A stretch of DNA of 64,000 nt. It comes from CAYMAZ01 sp964526285. GTDB lineage: Bacteria > Bacteroidota > Bacteroidia > Bacteroidales > DTU049. The position numbers and the translations under genes were made by a program. The DNA is taken from assembly GCA_964526285.1 (NCBI GenBank), contig CAZGIW010000004.1, positions 1-64,000 of the forward strand, given 5' to 3'. The notes below the pieces were generated by a model that did not search any database, was not told the origin of the DNA, and worked only from the letters and a program-made list of their open reading frames with translations. Shown piece after piece: positions 26,301 to 34,000 of this stretch (the first letter of the stretch is position 1; each line of letters begins with the position of its first letter).

Positions 26301-27191
26301 AATATAGTTCAGGTAAAAGGGACCGGCTGTCCAACTGTTGCTTAAATTGGCAAAAAATGCAGACACATATGGAATTCCCAGTGCTCCAATAAATTTTGGA
26401 ATTGAAAAGTAAACATCAAAATAATAGTCGCCTGTTCCAGGATTAACAAAAGAAACCAGATTCAGGTTGTCAAGATATACTGTTCCGTTTGCATTACTTG
26501 GAAAATCAAAATAGATAGTGATAATTTCTTTGTCGTCCTGCCATACAAAAGGGAGATAGTCAACGGTTGACCATTCATATAAACCATCAAGCAGGCTTAT
26601 ACCATCCTGATTGCTTATATTGACAATGTCAAAAGTGTCAGTGGGTAAACTCAGATTGACGATATTGTAATTTGAACAACTAAACACACAAACATTTGCT
26701 GATATTGAAATACCCATTCCAAATTTTAGCCAAAGCCTGAGTCTGGCATCATATTCATCAGTCACAATATCAGTGCTGCTTGATGCTGGTGAATGAGGTT
26801 GAATGTTCGTGTTAATGTTAATTTGATCACCTGCCTCAAATGACAAGTCGGCAGGTTTAATAATGTTGGTTGTTGCCTCATATGTTATATCAACCCTTTC
26901 AGTTCCAAAATTAATTTGAAGCCCCGATCCAATTTCACCCCAGGTGCCGGCTGTGATACGGGCGCCAAACTGAAATCCAGCCACATTCCATATGGGACCA
27001 AAAGTTGTACTTTCATTCCAGCTCTGGTTGAAGAAAACATGGTCCAACTGAAAAATTCCTGCGGTTCCCTGTTTCCATAAATTTTGTGCCGGTGTTGTTT
27101 CATAGGTGGTGGGGTAGGGAATTGTTGTTGTTTGACTAATTCCCGTCATTGAAATCAACACCATGAAAATTAAGGAGTATAAATATCTCAT
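23364..27191 (-). CDS. Large SprB-repeat surface protein with type B T9SS sorting domain
   Basis: A 1,275-residue secreted protein from the ATG at 27189-27191; the longer reading would overlap the upstream gene. Seen: signal peptide ending GISQ; a unique N-terminal region of about 480 residues rich in aromatic beta segments and with a Cys/Lys/Pro cluster (CFPVYYPCPTATKPWKWCKK); nine SprB repeats of about 75 residues; and the type B sorting domain (FTPNNDGINDTW, IYNKWGNLLYETRG, WDGKWNGNLLPSETYYYIIDL). The N-terminal region lacks any family I can name and may be the functional head, while the repeats form a stalk (inference). It has the same number of repeats as the downstream paralogue. Confidence 0.88.
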   Translation of the reverse strand: MRYLYSLIFMVLISMTGISQTTTIPYPTTYETTPAQNLWKQGTAGIFQLDHVFFNQSWNESTTFGPIWNVAGFQFGARITAGTWGEIGSGLQINFGTERVDITYEATTNIIKPADLSFEAGDQININTNIQPHSPASSSTDIVTDEYDARLRLWLKFGMGISISANVCVFSCSNYNIVNLSLPTDTFDIVNISNQDGISLLDGLYEWSTVDYLPFVWQDDKEIITIYFDFPSNANGTVYLDNLNLVSFVNPGTGDYYFDVYFSIPKFIGALGIPYVSAFFANLSNSWTAGPFYLNYILMEAGFDLGLYHKQKLTLRPTFKGKFELPSRVDYAVINTANNAVITQGFDSIINYTVGNRIRLNYPCNYDYMDIIPSFRMENQFTNHTYDSIALDFVFKMLEFNMGMSAVTVIPEICFPVYYPCPTATKPWKWCKKTVCTPAVVFNGFNVGFGPLVHWQPNLFNIKYNWCNNTWEMQGFNRFDSLNTFRLTPRRMQVSVTPTHVLCHGNFTGSATAHVSNGRPPYTYQWSNGAVVTTAANSNTQNGLGAGTHYVTVKDANGCQVFEGFFLNEPDYPLSFNDIATNPLCFDSFDGSITTGVSGGTTAYTYAWSNSETTPDISGLDAGTYTVTVTDANGCQLINSWTLTKPDDIVNSIDFQDVLCHGDNSGWIIIETEGGVSPYTYDWSNSTTGPVNMNLTADTYTVTITDFNSCFKIETIIIDQPIAPLTTASSTTNVSCFGGSDGSITTNPSGGTSPYSYDWYDANNMILNNFSPNLTNIPAGDYSVVVTDENGCIDSLQFTILQPDALQHDFIVEDVLCFGFSTGSIQLNLSGATPPFTYAWSEGSSTQNINNLPAGDYTVTVTDANGCEYILETTVSQPGAELNVSTFVTDARCYGDSTGHVEATVTGGTSPYTFLWSTGQTSSSIHYVPAGTYTLTVTDGNGCISYSGGTVNQPDEPVTVDAVVSPALCFGSEDGSVELNIYGGTLPYEIVWDDDSFIMQTNQQTIYGLGAGQFNFTITDANNCTSYHSYFIQQPDVVAIEFSTTLVSCFNGSDGTAIPTITGGTPPFVYEWSNGSTQNQLTDVSSGSYNLTLTDDNNCQYFATVVIGTFPEIVASWEIDPVSCKDLHDASIHLIVAGGTGTYTYNWNTGVITQNIDNIGPGDYTLIITDENLCQLNLEFSIEEAFNECMIIPSSFTPNNDGINDTWVLGNIDAYPDASVQIYNKWGNLLYETRGQYIPWDGKWNGNLLPSETYYYIIDLKNGDQPYTGTVTIIR

Positions 27192-27201
27192 AGGTAATTC
27201 T

Positions 27202-27750
27202 TTAAAATTCAACGGATAATAAACTTTGAATGATAACCTGTCTTATTAGAAAATCAAATGCAGCAGGATAATTGGCCTGTAAAAATATCATGGTGTTATA
27301 GTCGCCAGTGTATAGGATAACCCTTATTATGTCAACTTTATCCACCTGAAATGTGTAGAAACACAAAGTTCCCTCTCTCCCCTGATGTGTTTTTACTTTC
27401 TCAGCTCCTAAAAAAGTTGTAGTTTCGTCAACTTCTTTTAATGATTCCATAAACCCCTCATAATTATCTATATAGGGTCTTCCGGGGTATTCAAAACCAA
27501 CAATATTTGCAGCAGTTCCAGTATGCATAAAACCCGAAAGTTCATCTGAAGAAAACTCCATAAAATGCTTGGGAGGTCTGATTTTGATATTGGTGTTCAA
27601 AAATTCTCTGTGGTCGTTTTCAAGGTCTCTAACGATATAAAGCTCTGCTTGTTCTTTATCAACAAAAGATTCATCGGTTTGTGAAAATACAGCATGAATC
27701 TGAGAAAATGATAAAAAGCAAACGAAAATCAGAAAGGAGATTTTTTTCAT
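27202..27750 (-). CDS. Small secreted protein of unknown function, first gene of the adhesin operon
   Basis: A 182-residue exported protein; family not recognised. Seen: signal peptide (1-24, ending VFSQ) and a mature region with FEYPGRPYIDNYEGFMESLKEV, EKVKTHQGREGTLCFYTFQVDKVDII and YTGDYNTMIFLQANYP, one Cys, no repeats and no sorting domain. It is probably periplasmic or lipid-free outer-membrane associated. It starts the five-gene operon, 10 bp before the large SprB-like gene, and directly downstream of a strong promoter. The consistent placement with T9SS genes suggests an accessory role, but this is inference. Confidence 0.68.
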   Translation of the reverse strand: MKKISFLIFVCFLSFSQIHAVFSQTDESFVDKEQAELYIVRDLENDHREFLNTNIKIRPPKHFMEFSSDELSGFMHTGTAANIVGFEYPGRPYIDNYEGFMESLKEVDETTTFLGAEKVKTHQGREGTLCFYTFQVDKVDIIRVILYTGDYNTMIFLQANYPAAFDFLIRQVIIQSLLSVEF

Positions 27751-27776
27751 GTGCTGTGATGTTGATGTTAGGGGGG

Positions 27777-27807
27777 CAAAATTAGAATAATATTTGCTTT
27801 ATACAAA
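27777..27807 (-). promoter_or_regulatory. Strong promoter of the five-gene T9SS adhesin operon
   Basis: On the minus strand TTTG (27807-27804), an exact 19-nt spacer and TAATTTTG (27784-27777) give a full match to the Bacteroidetes TTTG-N19-TAnnTTTG promoter. It ends 26 bp before the first ATG. Confidence 0.8.
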
Positions 27808-28011
27808 AATTTTTTTATCAAATTTTTTTTTGAGATTGTATATGCAAAAAACCCCCATACTTTAGGTATATTGTAAGTTATTGCTAATTAATGCGTTCTT
27901 GATTTTGCGTGAATAAATATTAAAGAAAAATTAATTTTTTTTTTATTTTGTGCGAAAATTAAAATTTTTCAGGTTTCTGATTTATTGCTATTTTTGGCAA
28001 AATTTTCCTCA

Positions 28012-31000
28012 ATGAAACGAATTATACTTGGCGTATTTGCTGCAATTATTGTTTTTTCTGTATCAGCACAGGATTTTTACTGGGTTGGAAACGGAGGAAA
28101 CTGGAAAGATTTTTCCAATCACTGGGCAACCACCTCAAATGGTACAACCATGCATACACGATTTCCGGGTCCGGGAGATAATGTATTCTTTGATGCTTTC
28201 TCCTTCACTCTGGATAGTCAGGTGGTTGTTTTGGATACATCTGTGGTTTCAGTTGAATCAATGACCTGGTTAGGGGTAACAAATACACCTGAATTTTTTG
28301 GAACTTTTGGAGATACAATGTATGTTTCAGTTGGTTTTTATCTTGCTTCAGCCGACTCAATGAGTTTTAATTTCAGTGGTTTATTGTGTTTTCAGAACAC
28401 GACGCCATTTAGAACGATCAATGTTAGCCATAAGGATCATGCATTTAAAAGTGATGTGTTTATTAATATAACACAGGGTGTATGTAATGTCTTTAATGAT
28501 ATGCTTGTGCAGCAAAAAAATCTTTACCTGTTTGACGGTGCGCTCAATATGCACGGCAACAACCTTAGATTCATTCATCTCAATGCAGATTCTGCAAAGC
28601 ATATTCCATTGCCGGTATTGAACCCTGCTTTAGTCAATATTGATACAATTTTTTGTGGCGGTTCATTTCATCTTGATCCGGCGTTTGATATTTCTGCATT
28701 TAACGGAGTTCTCAGATTCAACTCCCAGTTGGTTGATTCTAACTATATCAATGTTGGAACACATGTCTTAAATAGTGAAATTATTTTTCTCGGAAATAAA
28801 GAGTATTTTCTTCTCGGGGATATCAATACATCTGAAGAAGTTCAATTATCTATTTCCGGAAAGTTTTATAGTAACAATAATGATATATTATGCTCATACC
28901 TTTTGAGTGAGGAGCCCTTAAACAGAATGATTGATTTTGGACAATCAGGAATTTATACACAGGGTTTCAATTTTGTGAGTGACGGATTGATGCTTAACTC
29001 AAACCAGGCGGATCTTTTTTTTAGTGGCGCAGACACATTATATTATATAACAGATAAAAACGATATAATTTTTAGGAATGTTTCTGTTGATGCACCCAAT
29101 GTGATGTTGTGGGGTGGTAAAATGGAAGCAGATTCAATGTATTTTGCTGCCGGATCTGTAGTTCATTTTGCGGATGAATCTGTTGTGGAATTTGCAAAAA
29201 TGGAAGCCAATGGTAATTGCGGAGAGTATATCGAATTTCGTACAATCTGTGATGAAGAAATTCAGGATGAAGATTTTTGTGTCAACGTTTTACCAAAGTT
29301 TATTTCAACAAACCCAATTGTTTCGGAGTATTTAAAACTCTCTTTTGTTGAGGCTGACGGAGTCTTTACTGCCAACAACTCCTTTGATGAAGGGGGTGTT
29401 ATAAACTGGACTGTGAATGAACCCACTGCTGTGTCAACGCTCTACTGGATTGGAAATACGGGAGATTGGAATGTAAGAGAAAACTGGTCTGATTTTTCAG
29501 GAGGTGCTCCTTCTAATTGTATTCCTACAAAAAGAACAAATGTGGTGTTTGATGGAAATTCATTTGATCCGTCAGACACTGTGATGCTTTATGATGCTGG
29601 ATATTGCAATTCAATGCTTTGGGAGAACATTCTTCCGAATATTGTGCTGGATGGTGATGGGAAACTCTATATGAGTAGTGATGTGCAATTGCATCCAAAT
29701 TTGCAGGCAGCGTTTAATGGATTGTATATTCATCACAATGATGATGTGGCTGATACTGCAGATATAATTACTGCCGGAGTTCAGCTAAACGGTGAGTTCA
29801 CAATAAGCGGTAATGCTCACAGGTCATTCAACGATGCAGTTATATTAAATCATACTTTGGTTTTTGAAAGCGGAAGCATGGCTTTCAATGGAAACATGCT
29901 AACAGTGGATAATTTTTCATCTCCGCATAATAATGTCAGAACTTTGAATTTTGAAAACTCTATTATTAATCTTAAAGGATCAGGTGTTATTTGGGATATG
30001 GATGGCGGATCATTGACGATGCTGCAAAATGGGTCAAGAATCAATGTGCTTGCAGGAGGTGTTGGAACCAAAACTTTCATAGGCGCTGACCAGTTATATG
30101 ACACACTTGTATGTCAGGCTAATGAAACAGCTGTTTTTGGAAGTAATTCATTTGAGTTTTTATATATATTGCCCGGTTCTTCAGTAGCTCTTGAAAGTGC
30201 ATCTGTAACAAGTGTTGATTCTCTTCTGGTATCAGGTGATTGTTTAAATACTGTGTCTTTATTATCAACAGAATCTTTGTCTCCCGCTGTAATAAACAAA
30301 ACCGGCTATGATACTCTTTCTATCAATGCAGCATATTTAAGAAATGTTATGGCAGATACAACAGGCGGCAGATATTATCTGGCTCAGCAGTCCACATGGA
30401 GTGGCAATGTGGACGGATGGTCATTTGCTGACACTTTGCAGGGAAAAGAATTTCACTGGATTGGACAAACTGCCAGCTGGCATGATATTAATAACTGGGA
30501 AGTTGGAGGTGTGCCTGCAACCTGTCTTCCAACAATACTTGATACTGTTGTGGTTGATCCTGCTGTTTTTGCTCTTGCTCCAAATGATTCTATGTTGATT
30601 ACTTCAAATGCATATTGTAAAGAATTTATAGCAAATGGCATTAACACAAGAAAGCTAAATATGGTGTTTGAAAGCAATCTGTTTGTGGGCAACCTGCTTA
30701 TGTTTGATGATTCAGTTTCTGTGAATTATATGCAGAAGCCAGAACTTTTGGAGAACGAAGACCTGTTTGAGTTTGGAGTTCATTTGATACCTCAAAGCAT
30801 CAATGCTGTTATCCATTCTGCCTCAATTCCTTTTGGTGTAAATTTATATGTCAATCCCATTGAAATTGACGATACAGTTGTTCTGTCTTCTCCTCTTCGA
30901 ATGGACACGACAGCTACATTAAGTATTCTGAGCGGCACTTTTGATGCAATGCAACACCAGATTCAGGTGGGATATTTTATAACTCAGGGACAAAGTCCCA

Positions 31001-34000
31001 AGGTGGTTCATATTGAACAGGATACATTAACTGTTTTTGTTCATGTTGACATACAGGATAATTCATTATTAACTCTTCATGCGCAGGAGTCAGAAATCTT
31101 CATGCCCGGGAATTTTCAAAATCAGGGTTATTTTGATGCAAATGGACAATCCGTCCATAATGTCAGTTTTAGTTCTGAATATACAGAAGAAGAAAATGAT
31201 ATGGTTTTCTTTTGCAAATCATCCAATTCTTTCAATGTGTTTGCTGTTTATCAGGGAATAACAATGCTGCTTGAAGAAGGGGAAACACAAACAGTGAATG
31301 AAGAACTATTTGTTTTTGGATCCTGTGAAAAACCAGTGAATTTGTATTCATCCCAAGAAAACCTATTGTGTTTTTTCAATAGCAACAATATTGATACTGA
31401 TACAATTTACGGCACAATTATGAAAGATGTATCTATAAATAAAATTGCTGTGGCTATGGTTAGTGTTGATGATGGCAACAACCCCAACTGGGTTTTCGAT
31501 CCTACTCCAGCTGTTGATGCTTCATTTATAATTCCTTGGCCTGTTTGTATCGGGGATACTGTTGTGTTTGTCAATACGTCATCCTCAATGTTTGGTGATC
31601 TTGGATTTCAATGGATTATTAAAGAACTTGTGGATACAAATGTCACCAATCTTGAGTTTTCGTTTGATTACGAAGGAGAATATGAAATAATACTAATAGC
31701 CACTGATACAGTTAGAAAATGTGTAGATGTTTTTACAGATACGCTTGTAATAACAAATCACTTTGTTAATTTTTCAACCAGTGTGCCCGGTCTTGTTATT
31801 TGCGCCGGTGATTCGGTCACTTTTACTGCGGCAAGCGATAACTCAAATTCTTTTACGTTTTATCTCAACGGAACTCCTCTTAATTTGGGATCTGATACTG
31901 TCAATGTCTATAAAACTGATAGTCTTTTTAATAATGATGAGATTTGGGTTGAAGCTGCATATAATGGATGTGTTAAATCAAGTACGGCTTACACATTTAC
32001 TGTAAATCCATTGCCGGTAATAGTTATGAATTGCTCAGAACCAGATACCACTATTTGTCATGGAGATACCATAATATTTACTGCAAACGGAGCTGATGAA
32101 TATGAGTTTTTTGTAAATGGGGTCAGTGTTTCTCCGTTGAGCACAAACAATGTATTTTCATCTGCTTCACTATCTGATTCTTCTCTTGTTACTGTATATG
32201 GAAGAATCAGTTCTTCAGATTGTTACGACTGGTCTTCAGATAGCTATATGGTGAGGGTGCTCCCCAATCCTGTTGTCCTAATTGCAACCAGTGTTGATCC
32301 TGCTGTCATATGTCAGGGAGATAATCTGCTGGTCACTGCTTCCGGTGGTGATTTGTATGAATTTTTTATCAATGGTATTTCTCAGGGGCCACCAGCGATT
32401 AATAATATTTTTGATGCTGCAGGACTTGTAAACAATGATGTTATTACAGCAGTTGGTTACAGTATGTCTGGGTGTTATTCGCTTAGCAATTCAGTTGATG
32501 TAACAGTGAATCCTTCTCCCAATCCAGTGCTTACATGTGATGATGTTGATTTGATTATCTGTGTGGGTGATCAGGTTGAGTTTTTTGGAAATGGGGCCAA
32601 TGAATATCAGTTTTTTGTTGATGGTATTTCTCAGGGTCCTTTTTCAACATCAAATTCTTTTATTACAAGTGGGCTCACTCACGGACAAACTGTTACTCTT
32701 GAAGGACAAATAGGGGCATGTGTGAGAACCGCTCCTCAAATTCTCACATTCCAGGTGTTGCCCGTGATCAATCTAAGTGCCTCTTTAACAACAATTTGCG
32801 AAGGAGAAAACATAGAATTTACAGCTTCAGGTGATACAATTTACCAGTTTTTTGTTGATGGCGTACCTGCAACAACGCTTAGCCCTGTGAATGTGTTTAA
32901 CACTACAACACTTACAAACGGACAAATTGTTACTGTGGAAGGAACAAGCGGAGCATGTCTGCCTGGCGGAATCACAATCACTGTAAATCCTTTGCCAATT
33001 GTTACAATGATTTGTTCAGAACCTGATACTACAATTTGTGCAGGTAATCAGATAACCTTCAATGCTTCGGGAGCACAACAGTATGAGTTTTTTGTAGATG
33101 CCGTTTCTCAAGGACCACCTTCTTTGTTGTCATTTTTTACAACAACTGCACTCACCAACGGGCAGTCGGTTTCAGTAACAGGATATTCTTCTGCAGGATG
33201 CTGGTCAGTATCTTCTGATGTGTTCACTGTTACTGTCAATGATTATCCTGTTGTAAATCTCAGTGTCAGTGATCCTGCAACATCATTGTGTGCAGGCGAT
33301 ACACTTGTTTTTACTGCAAGCGGAGGTGATGAATGGGAATTTTTTGTTTCAGGTGTTTCTCAGGGAGTTTCAACAAATCCTGTATTTGAAACATCTTCAT
33401 TGTTTAATAATGCAACTGTAAGTGTATATGGCATTTCCAACGGTTGTGCTGCGCAGGCTCCACAAACATTCACTTATACAGTATATAATCTGCCAAACCC
33501 TGTATTAACACCTCTTACACCAATATCTGTGTGTGATGGTGACCTTATAAGTATTGAAGCATCAGGCGCAGTTGAATATGAATTTTTAATAAATGGGGTC
33601 TCTCAGGGAGTTCCTTCTGTGAACAATCTGTTTTCATCAGCTACACTTGCTGATGGCGACGTGATTTCTGTCATAGGATATCAGAATATCTGTTCCAAAG
33701 AAACATCATCACCTGTTACAGTGAATGTAAATCAGGTGCCTGCATTGACATTTGTTAATGATATGCCCTTGACAGGAATCTGTTTCGGAGATACAATTAC
33801 CTTTACTTCAACAGGAGCATTAACTTATTTATATTATGTTGATGGAATCCAAACCGGTGGAGTGAATTCAACTGGAATTCTTCAGCTTGCAGGTCTTGAT
33901 GATGGTCAAACTGTTACTGTTACGGGTTATAATAATGCATGTTTTAAAGTGGCTGATACTGTGTATTCAGCTTTGGTACACTACGTAAATACTGTTCTTT

